DNA from: Eutypa lata
Taxonomy: Eukaryota > Ascomycota > Sordariomycetes > Xylariales > Diatrypaceae
Assembly (NCBI GenBank): GCA_022661535.1
Contig: JAKULF010000001.1
Coordinates: forward strand, 496,001 to 560,000
Direction: 5' to 3'
DNA length: 64,000 nt
Positions 34,995 to 46,033 of the stretch are shown here, piece after piece; within the stretch, counting starts at the first letter, position 1, and the number at the start of each line of letters is the position of its first letter. Position numbers and translations under genes: made by a program. A model generated the notes under the pieces. It saw only the letters and a list, made by a program, of their open reading frames with translations. It was not told the origin of the DNA and ran no database searches.

Positions 34995-36670
34995 ATGACC
35001 GCTACTACTTTCTCTACGTCGGCAGCGCTCGCGCCTCCCGGTCAGCCGGATATCGTTTATGCGCCTGACTTCGGCAAATTTCAGGCCCGTACGGAGCGCC
35101 GCCAGAAGACGGAAACACTATCAAAGGAACTGCCGCGGGGGTTCCCGACGGAGTTGAAGGGCGATCTAGTATGGGACGGTCGCACGGTGGCTGAAACGTA
35201 TAACTGGACGTACACTCTCAACCCGGACCAGCTAGCTGAGATCGATCGCGCCGTAGCGCATTTCCAGTGTTAGTCTCCATTACATACGTACCTGTCTCTT
35301 AGAGCTGCGGCTTGTCTAGATGAGCCTCGCTGACTTTGATATGCCTTTTGCCATTGAATACAGCCCTCGGTCTGTCACTAGGTCACATAACACCGGACAC
35401 CTTCCCGCTGCCGACCGTCCGCGCCGAGCTCCGCCGGCTGTCCGGGGAGCTACACAACGGACACGGGTTCTTCGTGCTCCGGGGCCTGCGCGTCGACGAG
35501 CACACGCGCGAGGAGAACGTGATCGCGTACGTGGGGATCTCGGCGCACATCGCGCCGCTGCGGGGCCGCCAGGACGCCAAGTTCGACGGGCGGCCGGCCG
35601 ACGTCGTGCTGACGCACATCAAGGACCTGACCGCGACGGCGCAGAAGGAGGCCATCGGCAGCCCGGCCTACACCACCGACAAGCAGGTCTTCCACACCGA
35701 CTCGGGCGACATCGTCTCCCTGTTCGCACTCGAGACTGCCGCTGAGGGTGGTGCGAGCAAGCTTGCTAGCACTTGGAAGGTCTACAATGAGATCGCGCGC
35801 TCCCGGCCGGACCTCATTCATACCCTGAGCCAGGACTGGGATGTAGAAGTGTATGTTTTTTCGTCTGCTCCTCCTCCTGTTTGTCTCAAACTGCCAAGGC
35901 GGTGGCACCTTTTAATGACTAACTATCGCGCGACCTACCTACCTACTAGTTTTCGCAAGTCAGAAAAGGGGTACACCTCGCGACCACTGCTACACTTCCA
36001 ACCGGCAACGGCGAACAGCCCCGAGCGCGTTTCGTTGCATTACGGTCGGCGTTATTTCGTCGGCTTTGGCGCGCTCCCGCGAAGCCACAACATCCCACCG
36101 ATAACTGAGGCCCAGGCGGAAGCGCTAGACACACTTCACTTCCTGGGGGAGAAGTTCTGTGTTTCGACCGACTTCCAGAAAGGCGACATCCAATACGTCA
36201 ATAACCTAGCTCTATTTCATTCTCGTGATGGCTTCAGGAACGAAGGAGATAAGCAGTGAGTCCAACGCTACCCCTCTCCCCCCTTTAGCCAGCCATCACC
36301 CTACTTCCGACCAGAATGTGCTTTACTTTTAAGTCATTCAGGGTGCATGGTCTTCGGCTTCCCTCGCGCCCCCTTTCACCCCTTCAGTTTCTGGTTCACT
36401 GCATTTCAGAGCATAGGAACAGCTCGATAGCTTGGTCCCCAGCCCCAATCCAATCACGTTATCAAATAAACCTCATATAGCAGCAGCTAACTAAGGTGCT
36501 TCTATAGACGACATCTATTGAGACTTTGGCTCCGGGACCCGGAAAATGCATGGGAAACACCAGGACCGTTGAGAGAAAGGTTCGCTGAGCTCTATGATGG
36601 CGTGACTCCCGAAGGTCAGGTTCTCCCGGTTGATCCCTACATCCGGAGCGAAGGTAACAAAGCCCGCTAA
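34995..36670 (+). CDS. TauD/TfdA-type 2-oxoglutarate and Fe(II)-dependent dioxygenase
   Basis: Four exons (34995-35268, 35364-35850, 35950-36255, 36508-36670) give 409 aa. The iron-binding facial triad is visible: His202 and Asp204 in VFHTDSGD, and His344 in NNLALFHSRDGF. The 2-oxoglutarate Arg is probably 357 or 361 in QRHLLRLWLRD. Other family marks are NGHGFFVLRGL and the N-terminal WTYTLNPDQLAEID. Characterised members oxidise taurine or other alkylsulfonates and release sulfite, as yeast Jlp1 does; others act on phenoxyacetates. The start was chosen at the ATG of MTATTFSTSA; the longer frame begins with GTG. It sits between a Dal5-family transporter and a methionine permease and has a CYS3-type site upstream, which supports a role in sulfur scavenging. 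Confidence 0.93.
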
Positions 36671-37569
36671 GCCTGTTTATATATACCCAAGACGTGAAAT
36701 ATACGATGCATTCAAAAGCCGAAAATTACATGGATTCTGCCGATTATAGCCGCATGTTGTGTAACCAGTTAAACAAGAGATGCTTATCTTCTCGAATAGA
36801 GACATCATTCCTTGGCAATTTAAGCACTCCAAGTTTCCAAGAACCCAAGAAAAATGTAATAATTTTCTCGTAATGTATGTAGGCAATGGAGGCTGTAGCA
36901 TAATCCAGGATTCGGGCGTGTGTGAAGTTCACATAAGATGGCGGGATATATTCCAAATTCAGATACTAGTTTACTAAGTTAAGTGCGGGACCAAACGTGA
37001 TATTGAGGCTCGGCGGCTTTCCGCGTGTAACCTGGGCTGCAATTATTCCATAGGAATCTCATGTGAGGAAGAACGTGTAGAAAGGGTTTGGAAGAAACCC
37101 CCATGAGCCTGCGAGTTTGTTCCACCTCCTTATCGCGGGCCGTGCTCTGTCGTATTTGCAGGGGTCGCCATAGTCCACAAGCATTGCGCAATTCTTGGCC
37201 TACTTACCAGAGCAGGGCCGATCTACTGGTTGGAGGTCGCATAAACAATCCTGGGTACTATAATATGGGAGTCTTGGAGAACGATGATGCCATACAACGT
37301 GCTAGAACATGTTGTCGGATTAGGTAGGTGAGAAACCCAAAAAGTTCCAGGCTCTTGGGGCAACCTCGTGTCCTTCACCGACATAAATATGAGGACTCGA
37401 TATATCAACATTGTCGTTTTGACGTATCGTCGCGTCTTTTGATCAAATCCTCCCGACTCGTTCCAAACTCTTTAATAAGAGAGAGGGAAAGGTAGAGAAG
37501 GAAGGAGACTGTGTGTACAAACCTAGCGCCCCTCAAAACGTCACACCCGCGTTGAACTCGCCACTAGCA
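36671..37569. other. intergenic, methionine-permease promoter
   Basis: The 899-bp spacer contains a CYS3-type site at 37284-37293 and no supported gene. Confidence 0.55.
37284..37293 (+). promoter_or_regulatory. candidate CYS3/MetR sulfur-regulator site
   Basis: ATGATGCCAT exactly fits ATGRYRYCAT. It lies 277 bp upstream of the methionine permease start codon. Confidence 0.6.
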
Positions 37570-40049
37570 ATGGGCAACTACAAGTTTTGGGAGCCTTCCG
37601 GCGCCGTCGACTCCAAAGAAGCCGTCGAAGTTGTCCCGGCAGGAAACGTATCGAGTACCGAGGTCTCGGTCATCCACGATGGAGATCTCGCCTACACGGT
37701 CGCGAAAGCGGAGAACGGGTCGAAGCCCTCGTGGCAGGAGGTCACCGGCGCGCCCGTCGAGTCGCACTCGCCCCTGGGCTACAACGTCGGCTGGCTGACG
37801 GTGATCTTCCTCAATGTCAACCAGATGATCGGCACCGGTATCTTTTCGACTCGTAAGATATTAATAAACCCCCGACCGTCCGGGATTGTGGAACTTGTAG
37901 AAACATGCTGATGTGTAATACGATCGATCTAGCGGGATCTATTCTTGCTTCGACGGGCTCCGTTGGACTCGCTCTTGTCTACTGGGTCATTGGTTTCCTG
38001 ATGGCATCCGCCGGCGTCTGCGTGTTTCTTGAATTGGCCAGCTTTTTCCCGAACAGGAGCGGGTCCGAAGTAGTTTACCTCGAGCAGGCGTATCCGAGAC
38101 CCAAACATTTCTTCCCGATCGCTTTCGCGGTGCAGTCGGTCATTCTTTCTTTCAGCAGCAGCAATGCAGTTGGTAGGTAGATCCTTTGGATCTTAATAGC
38201 TTATTCTACGTCCAAGCATCGCAGTTACTAATTCATCATACCTAGTTCTCTCCCGTTATCTATGGAGGATCGCAGGGAGGACTCCTACAGACTGGGAGTT
38301 GAAAGGTGTGGCACTTGCTGCTTACACTCTCGCCGTTATATGTATGTCGGGACTTATGTTGTGTGATCGTTACCTCGATCCATATACTAACAACGAAACC
38401 AGTCGTCATTGCCCATAACAAGTACTCGCTTTGGCTGACAAACTTCTTCGGCGTGTTAAAGATTTTCACTCTCATCTTGTGAGTAAAGCACCTTAAAACT
38501 TCGAATTACTGGGTGGTGAACTCCCTCGCTGACAACGCATCACGATACGCAGTATTTCCATCACTGGTTTTGTAATTTTGGGCGGCGGCGTCTCGCGTAT
38601 TCCCGACTCCCGTGTCAACTTCCGCAATCCTTTCGAAGGCACAACCAATAATGGGAACGACCTTGCAAATGCTCTAGTGAACATCAGCTTCACCTACGCC
38701 GGATACCAAAACGCGTTCAACGTCGTCAATGAGATCAAGAACCCGATCCCGACCCTGAAGAAGCATGTTACGATTTCCGTAGGACTTGTCGCGGTGTTGT
38801 ATATGCTCTGCAACATTGCCTACTTCGCTGCCGGTAAGCAGGAATGTAACCCCCTGATGACTAGACCGAGCTAACATGGATGGTTTCATAGTGCCTAAGA
38901 AAGAATTTTCGGAATCTAAAGAGATTGCCGCCGCTGTGTTCTTCACAACCGTCTTCGGATCGGGTGGTGCTGAACAGGCGCTCAATGTCCTTGTTCTCCT
39001 CAGTGCCTTTGGTAACCTCTTGGCTGTCCTGATCGGCCAGTCGAGAGTTATCCGCGAGATAGGACGGTAAGTTCACTTTCTGACATCGCACACCCTCCTT
39101 TACCACTGTAGTTATCCTGGCTGCCGGTATAACGATTGCTAATCACGAAATGTCTGCAGACAAGGTGTTCTACCCTACACCTCGTTCTGGGTATCTACGA
39201 AACCATTTGGAACGCCGCTAGGCCCTTACATCCTCAAGTGGGCGATGACATTTATAATGATTGTAGCACCACCAGCCGGCGATGCTTTCACATTTGGTCC
39301 GTATTACACTCATACCAAACTGTTGCCTACAACACAATCTGACAACATCCACAGTCGTTAGCTTAAGGACTTATCCTGAGGGTATCTTTTACTTCGCCAT
39401 GGCTGTTGGCGTCTACGTAAGTTGCTTCTCTACATACTGACTTTACACTTTCATAAACCGGAGTTTGTTATCAGGGGGCGTGGCCTCATGGGTAACTCAT
39501 GTCAATTTAAGTGCATATCACTACTGTGTGTATGTGGTCGCTAATTCGAGGCCTCAGATAATCCGGTATCGACATAAACGTGCTGGTCGCGCTCGTACAG
39601 AATTCAGGGCCTGGGATCTGGTGGTGATCTTCTTTATCCTCATCCAGGTCTATATCCTTGTTCTACCTTGGTTTCCACCGGAAGGAGGCCCCTATGCTGG
39701 CGATGTTAGCTTCTGGTATGCGACATACTGCGTCGTCGGTATTGCTATGTGAGTTCACCCCCCTAGCCTTTTCGTATTCGGTATATCTTTGCGTGTATCC
39801 TTTACACCAGCATCTAAGCTAACATGGGCATCCCGCAGAATCGTGGTATGCGCGCTGTACTACGTAGCCTGGATATATCTTCTACCCAAATGGCGAGGCT
39901 ATAGAATCAGGACTGAGGTCTCGGCAGTAGACGATAATGGAGCAGCCACCCACCGGCTCGTGCAAGTACCCCTTCAAGAGCTAGCAGTATGGGATAGAGA
40001 ACATGATGATGCTGGGCGGCTCCGTCGGCGCCATCAAAGTTCATCATGA
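37570..40049 (+). CDS. high-affinity methionine permease, MUP1 family
   Basis: Ten exons give 583 aa: 37570-37852, 37933-38172, 38246-38341, 38403-38478, 38553-38833, 38892-39066, 39160-39296, 39355-39416, 39558-39748 and 39839-40049. The protein belongs to the L-type amino acid/polyamine transporters (APC superfamily). Helix 1 carries LNVNQMIGTGIFSTPGSILA, the unwound substrate-binding helix. Further marks are NRSGSEVVYLEQAYPRPK, SFTYAGYQNAFNVVNEIKNP in helix 6, and LIGQSRVIREIGRQGVLPY. About twelve helices are expected, with cytosolic tails and N-terminal Lys/Glu residues typical of regulated endocytosis. The family imports methionine and sometimes cysteine. The start MGNYKFWEPSG was chosen because the longer frame begins with GTG. 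It is co-oriented with the dioxygenase and transporter genes. Confidence 0.93.
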
Positions 40050-40453
40050 TGTGGTACTTCAAAAACTCGAGCATATTCCCAGAAGAAACTAATCAGGCTA
40101 GAAGTAAGCTATGAATGTTCGGGATTGTACATAGGAGGGTCTATGAGTATGAGAGTGTACACTCATTGGCTTTTACATACATACCTAGGTAACTACCTAT
40201 CGTTTATGTTAATAAAAGCATCGTACCATTCAGAGTGATGTCATTCATCGGAAAGAGATGTGAGTTACATGAAGGAGTTAAAGCCAGCTAACGTAAACAC
40301 ATAAGTAGATCCTATAGACATGTAGGTGGATAACTAACGTACAGTCTCCCATAATATTAACACTATGCCTGCCAAGTAACCAAACATGTACACTGCCAAT
40401 CTAACTATGTCGCAATCGCTTAGCGTCCCATCACGCAAGTCTTACCTACAATT
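40050..40453. other. convergent intergenic region
   Basis: AT-rich 3' flanks of the permease and P450 genes. Nothing else is seen. Confidence 0.5.
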
Positions 40454-42019
40454 TTACTGCCTCCGCTTGAGCCCAATTTCCAAGCCAAGAGGCTTCCTTA
40501 GAAAGCCTTCCCGCGTCTCCATGACCTCCTGCCTGAGGAAGACATCGTACCGCCTAATCCAGGTGGCGGCGATCATCTTCATCTCCATCTCGGCGACGTT
40601 GCGCCCGACGCACGCCCGCGGCCCGTGGCTGAAGGGGATGAAGGCGGCCTTCTGCCGCGGCGTGATTTCCGCCCAGCGCTCCGGTCGGAACGCGTCCGCG
40701 TCCGGGCCCCAGATCGCCTTGGAGTGGTGGATGGTGTACGTCGGCACGCTGAGGATAGTACCCGCGGGGAAGTGATGTCCCAGCAATGTGACGCCCGGAG
40801 AACCGGGAGGGATCTGCCGCGGGAGCCCGATCCCCGACGTCGAGTGGTGGCGTAGCGTCTCGTTGATCACCGCTTCCAGGTACGGTAGGTTCCTGACCGT
40901 CTCGTAGGCCGGCACTTTAGTCTTACCATCCGGGATGGCGGCGTCGAGCTCCTTCTGGAGCTTTTCGAGCACACCAGGGGTCCGTGCGACGTGGTAGAGG
41001 AGCGCGCACGAGGAGTTGGACGTCGTGTCGGACCCGGCGATGAGCTGCGTCTGCGCCCCGACCACCAGGTCCTCGAAGCCGAGCCTCTCGCCCTTCTCAT
41101 CCCGACCCTCCTGCAAGAAGGCGAGGATGTCCTTGCGGTCGATCTCCGGCGGGTTCTCCAGGCGATCCTTGACGCGCGCGATGGCGATCCCGGCTAGGTT
41201 CTCGATCGCGGTGAGCCCGTTGCTGAAGAAGGGGTCTGGCAGCCACTTCGCCCATGGCTTGAGCTGGGGCAGGCAGCCCAGGGCAGCCGAGACCTCTCCC
41301 CGGCGGTTCAGGATCTCGACCGCCGAGGCGTAGATCGGCGGGCTGTCGCGCGACACGCGGACCTCGGCGATGTCGGCGCCGGCCTTGAGCATGCCGAAGG
41401 GCGCGCCGAACGCCAGGTCCCCGATGGTGTCGAAGGCGACGTAGTTGAACCACTTCAAACAGTCGACGTGGGCAACAGCATCGCTTCCGCCGCCGCCGGG
41501 CCGTGGCGAAGAAATAGGAGACTTCTCGATAAGCTCATCCCACGTGCGAGCCCAGAGGTCCAGGTTCTCGTGGATGTAACGCTCGAACTGACCTATGGAC
41601 TTGGGAGCGAAGGTGTTGGAGACGAGCTTGCGCATCCGGGTATGCTCGACGCGGTCGCGCGTGTTGAAAAGCCCACGCCGGATCGACACGAAGGCGTCGT
41701 AGAAGTCGGACTTGAGAAACCCGTTGCCGTGGCCGTAGATGGCCTGGATGGCGTCGTCGTCGGCGACACTGACGTGATTTGGTTGAATTCGCACGAGGGG
41801 CCCTAGCTTCTCGTGGATCTCGTCTACCACGAGGTACCGCTTGCCTCGCCGGCACGCCCACAAGAGCCAGAGGTTTGAGAGCGACGCCGGGAACGGCGCG
41901 GGGATCCCCCGTAGGTGTCCGTACGTGACGAAGTACGGGTACAGGTAGTAGTAGGCAACTAGGCATGCTAGGCCCGCGGCTAGGGCCCATGGCGAGAAGA
42001 TGCTCTCTGTAATAGCCAT
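40454..42019 (-). CDS. bphA: cytochrome P450, CYP53 family benzoate 4-hydroxylase
   Basis: One intronless frame of 521 aa. A membrane anchor near residues 9-30 (PWALAAGLACLVAYYYLYPY) is followed by GIPAPFPASLSNLWLLW. The stretch VRIQPNHVSVADDDAIQAIY then GHGNGFLKSDFYDAFVSIRR is very characteristic of CYP53. The I-helix has AGSDTTSNS, the K-helix has NETLRHH (ExxR), FRPERW follows, and the heme loop is FSHGPRACVGRN with Cys470 as the thiolate ligand. CYP53 enzymes hydroxylate benzoate to 4-hydroxybenzoate in the endoplasmic reticulum with NADPH-P450 reductase, both for catabolism and for detoxification of plant phenolics. It is intronless although neighbours have up to eleven exons. Confidence 0.94.
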   Translation of the reverse strand: MAITESIFSPWALAAGLACLVAYYYLYPYFVTYGHLRGIPAPFPASLSNLWLLWACRRGKRYLVVDEIHEKLGPLVRIQPNHVSVADDDAIQAIYGHGNGFLKSDFYDAFVSIRRGLFNTRDRVEHTRMRKLVSNTFAPKSIGQFERYIHENLDLWARTWDELIEKSPISSPRPGGGGSDAVAHVDCLKWFNYVAFDTIGDLAFGAPFGMLKAGADIAEVRVSRDSPPIYASAVEILNRRGEVSAALGCLPQLKPWAKWLPDPFFSNGLTAIENLAGIAIARVKDRLENPPEIDRKDILAFLQEGRDEKGERLGFEDLVVGAQTQLIAGSDTTSNSSCALLYHVARTPGVLEKLQKELDAAIPDGKTKVPAYETVRNLPYLEAVINETLRHHSTSGIGLPRQIPPGSPGVTLLGHHFPAGTILSVPTYTIHHSKAIWGPDADAFRPERWAEITPRQKAAFIPFSHGPRACVGRNVAEMEMKMIAATWIRRYDVFLRQEVMETREGFLRKPLGLEIGLKRRQ

Positions 42020-43050
42020 TTTGTTTTTGTATTTTCTTTCTTATAGATACAAGTATTCAAATCAGAAAAAAGAGTCTTCTTACAACTTAATCAGAAGAAC
42101 AACAGCAGCATCATCCCCCTTTGACACCACCAACAACGAACAAAAAAGCCCTGGGGTACTTATCCCTTCTTGAAGCCGGTCCTCCCGAATAATGAACTCG
42201 GTCTTAGGTAACCCAGGCAGTTGAGGTCGGGAATTCTACGTTGGAGAAGCAACTTTGGGGGGGTTGCAGTAGCAGCAAATCGGTAAGCAAGTCGGTATGT
42301 ATTATGTGACAATTCAATGCAGCTGGTTGGTGGTTGACTTGTCTTTCCCCGCATTCGTCTTTTGCGTCGACGCGGCCTATGAGAACGGGGTGCGATTACC
42401 TAACTGAGGCAAGTATGGTGAAGCTAATACTGCAATCGATACGGTAGACTCTAATTAGTTGATCGTCATGGTTTAGTGGGACCTTCAAAAAAATATTCTC
42501 CTAGGAAAAGGGGGTGATGGTCAAGTAAGTAGACTGGCTACCTAGGTAGGCAAGTGATCTAATTGTTGTTTTATCAACTAGTCAGTAGGTGGTTAGTATA
42601 ATGCTGAGGATTTGCAATTCTCTTGAGCTTAATACAGGTATATTCGTTTGAGGGGTGATCTGTCTGAATGGTAAGTAAACATATAATGATACTAGTAAGG
42701 TCCACAAACGGGTCCAACATGTGGCAGATTTCACGAGAGTATATCCACCAAGAACTGGAAAATCCGAGCCTCCTGACCTCTCGGCAAGTTTGGACGGATA
42801 TAGTGAATAGGGGCTGAGGGGTAAGTCGTCACTTACTCACTTCTGACATTGGACATTAGCAACTATGAAGTCATAATATTGTAGCAAACGGAAGTATTTT
42901 ATCACGCAATGCATTGACTAGATCACTCTTATGAAAGACATTAGGTATCATTGATCACTTCAAGAAACAACTCCTCAGTGACTAAGGTTTAAGACAGATC
43001 AACACCGAGCTTATATAAGTACATATACAGGCCTATTCTATCCTAACACA
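42020..43050. other. intergenic, P450 promoter and SDA1 3' flank
   Basis: About 1 kb without a supported gene. The part near 42020-42400 is the P450 promoter and leader. Confidence 0.5.
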
Positions 43051-45428
43051 TCACCTCGCGACACCGTTCCTTCTCCGGCCGCCCGACTTGCTCCGGTCGA
43101 TGTGGTTCTTGAGGGCGTTGCGGGTGTCGACAAGGCTGCGCTTGTTCTTGGACTTGGCCTTGCCGAGGGTCATGAGGAAGTTCTTCTTGCGGGCCTTCTC
43201 CTTGTTGGTGGTGGACTTGCCCTCGGCCTCCTTGCGCGACTTGCGGATCGCCTGCGTCGACTTGTGCTCCTCGCGGTCCGGCTTGCCCTCGCGCGCCATC
43301 GCCACCCGCTCCTCCTTGGTGCTCTTGCGCAGCCGCGCCGGCGCCTCGATCTGCTCCGCCGTCAGCCCCTCGTCCATGTGCCGCGCCTGCTGCGCCGCCT
43401 TGCGCTTGTTGCCCATCGCCTTGTCCACCTTCGCCTCCATCTGCAGCTCGCGCAGCTTGGCCAGGTCCGCCGGCGTGAGGATTTGGGTCATCGCTAGGTT
43501 CCTTAGAGCTTTCATCTCTTCCTCGAGATCATTCTCATCCTCCTTATCATCTTCGTCCTCATCACCATCTTCTTCTTCGCCCTTCTTTTGTTTCTTAGGA
43601 ACCGGTTCGGCCTCATCTTCGGAGTCGCTCACCCTAATCCACTCCCCGGAAGAGTCGCTATCCGTTGATGCAACTTCCCAATCACTTGAGTTAAGTCCGT
43701 TATCATCCTCATCATTTTCACCATCTTCGCCATTTTCTGGCAAGCCCTTCTCCGCACGTTTCCGCTTCTTCTGCTCTTCCTTCCATCTCGCCAATAGCTC
43801 CAAACCCTCAATCTCTCCAACTTCCTCCTCGCCGAATTTGTGCTGCCTGAGGTCTCCGCTACGAAGACCCATGCTTGCATCTTTGCCTCGGTCTCTCTTG
43901 CTTAGCATACTAGCAGCCTTCTCTCGGTAGAGCGAAAGCAAACCTCTGGCGGCCATCATGACACCCTTGTCTTTGCTCTTACGATACTGAACCAGATCCT
44001 GTAGTAAGGTCTCAGTCATAGCTAATGGTTGCCGTGCCGCAATCTCTCTGATAGCATTAAGACCTGCAGACGCAACTTCCGAGGCTGCAGCTTCTGAGAC
44101 AAACTCGTTTGCGATCTTCTGTATCAACGGCTCCAGTACATCCGGCGGGACAAGATTGTGTGTCGCTTGAGCTAAAGAGGCGAGAAACGAGGTAACTGAA
44201 GCTTGGCGTGGTGTCAGGTACTTGATGAACCAGGAATACAGAGGGACTAATGTCAGCTTATGGAGGCCGACTAGTCGGGTGACAAGTTGCAGAACCAATA
44301 TCTTGCTCTCTAGGGCAAGCTTAGACTTCGAATTCAAGAGGTGTTTCTCGAAGAGCGTCTCTGCAAACCCTTGGGGGTTGTGGAGGAGATGTAAGGCCGA
44401 GAAATTGAGCGGATGCGGGGCATTCTTCTTATGGTCGGACCGCTTTACCTTCTCTCTCGCCTTCTCTAGCGCTTTCGTCTTCTTCTTAGATTTCTTGTTT
44501 ATGTTCATCTGGTGCTTCATCTTCTTCACGTCCACACCCTCATCCTCGCTGCTATCGTCGTCTGCTTCTTCTCGATCTTGGTCTGATCCTAGGAAGAATC
44601 TTACACCGGAAACGGCTACTTTTTCGTTGTCTGCCAAGCTTGCTTCCTTCATGATTTCAACAGGCCTCGAGTCGGTCCAAATCTGTCGCTTCCACAACTC
44701 TCGTATTATCTTAGTAGCCCAGATAGCTTTCGGATCTGACCGATCGGCGGTAACTAAGTTGTATAGGACAGTCTGCATAGTTCGGTTCAGACGATGATTG
44801 ATGGCCTTCGTATTCGAGTTTCGGAGATCGCTTAAGATTTTTTGAAATCTTGACGAATCGTTAGATCAGTTGAACAACGCAAAAAAAGTTGAGATATATC
44901 TCAGAATAACGGCTTACAATAGCATCCGTAATGTCTTGCTGCCAGTTGAAATCAAGATAGGAAACAGGGTAGTAAGGAGTTCGCTCGAATCGATGATGTT
45001 TTTCCGCCGTAGCAGAACTAAGCTGCTGACTAACTTCTCCCGCAACTCCGGTTCTAATACCGCATGGTGCTGGACAATAACAGTTTTGAGCCCCGGTGCG
45101 AAACTTTCAGTATGTTGGGGATACAGGTCTGCTACATGGGCGATTAGGTCGATTAGATCGTGAAAGTTGATGAGGCCATTCGAATCGGCGTTCGTAGGAG
45201 AGGCCAGGAACTTGTCGTAAGCAGCTTCATATTGGTTCCAAGCCTCAAGGAATTCCTTCTCGTAGTCCCTGTTAACAAACATGTTAGTCAATGTCGCGGA
45301 CTATAATGTTGTTGAAGTGCGACTTAGAAAAAAAAAGGAACATACTCAGGATCTCGTCGCATTTTGAATTGAAGGCCAGGCAGATCAGCCTGAACCTTTT
45401 CGAGCGCAGCAAGCTTTCTTTTCCCCAT
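43051..45428 (-). CDS. SDA1: SDA1, 60S ribosome biogenesis and export factor
   Basis: Three exons (45428-45346, 45268-44918, 44848-43051) give 743 aa, close to yeast Sda1. It begins MGKRKLAALEKVQADLPGLQ, the family start, continues DPEDYEKEFLEAWNQYE and carries the helical NUC130/SDA1 repeat region with ELREKLVSSLVLLRRKNIID and NHRLNRTMQTVLYNLV. A nuclear basic-acidic segment follows. The C-terminal third contains long acidic runs (about residues 495-560) and Lys/Arg stretches, then RKKNFLMTLGKAKSKNKRSL and a final HIDRSKSGGRRR. Sda1 acts in the nucleolus and nucleus on pre-60S particles. The exon 3 acceptor is AAG rather than CAG or TAG, but phase and homology both require it. Confidence 0.96.
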
Positions 45429-46033
45429 CTTATAAATTAGATATACGTTGTGCTATAAGAGAACTATTTCAAGTTCCCAGTTGCGCTCGTCTGGCTATAC
45501 TTTATATAGGACAAGGTACGAAGTAGAGCGGCCCTGATGTTGGGGAGAAAAGATGCGACTCCAGAAAAATGTTTATCGATAACTAACTGCTGCTACTTAT
45601 CTTATCTATTAGCTACCAACTTAGCCCCTGCCACTACCCCTGCCCCTGCCCCTCCAATGGGTAAAGTCCTGCATAGCGATAGCCCTATCCTCCCTAACGT
45701 CCACTAACTAATTAGAACCAGAATATATATGCTATATGTAGGCCGTATGTTCGCCTTGAAAATGACCTCAGTTATGTGGTAAGTAGGTATGTCGCTTGTA
45801 TGCAATTCCAGTGCATATCTCGCGCTCATAAGTACCCGTACCATACTATTGGATAAGTAAGGGTGACTACATACTGAGATGACTAGCATCGCAACGGCGA
45901 CGACGAGGATCAGTATCCCTTAAACTGACGAGTGGAATGAGCTAAGCAAATGAATTTCTATAACTACTTATAGCAGGATTATATTCTTCATGTATCTAGA
46001 CTGCTTTTGTATACTTTCAACAATATCTGAGCA
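45429..46033. other. intergenic, SDA1 promoter
   Basis: The spacer holds a cluster of CCCCT elements at 45624-45655 and the 3' flank of the GMC gene. No gene is supported. Confidence 0.55.
45624..45655 (+). promoter_or_regulatory. cluster of CCCCT stress-response-like elements
   Basis: Four CCCCT pentamers occur within about 32 bp, about 200-230 bp upstream of the SDA1 start codon. CCCCT/AGGGG is the core of the stress response element bound by Msn2/4-type zinc-finger factors. Clustering of G/C-rich boxes could also serve another factor. Confidence 0.4.

Noticed and set aside
43088..43930. 280-aa Ser-rich plus-strand ORF
   Set aside because: Antisense shadow of the acidic and basic C-terminal region of SDA1.
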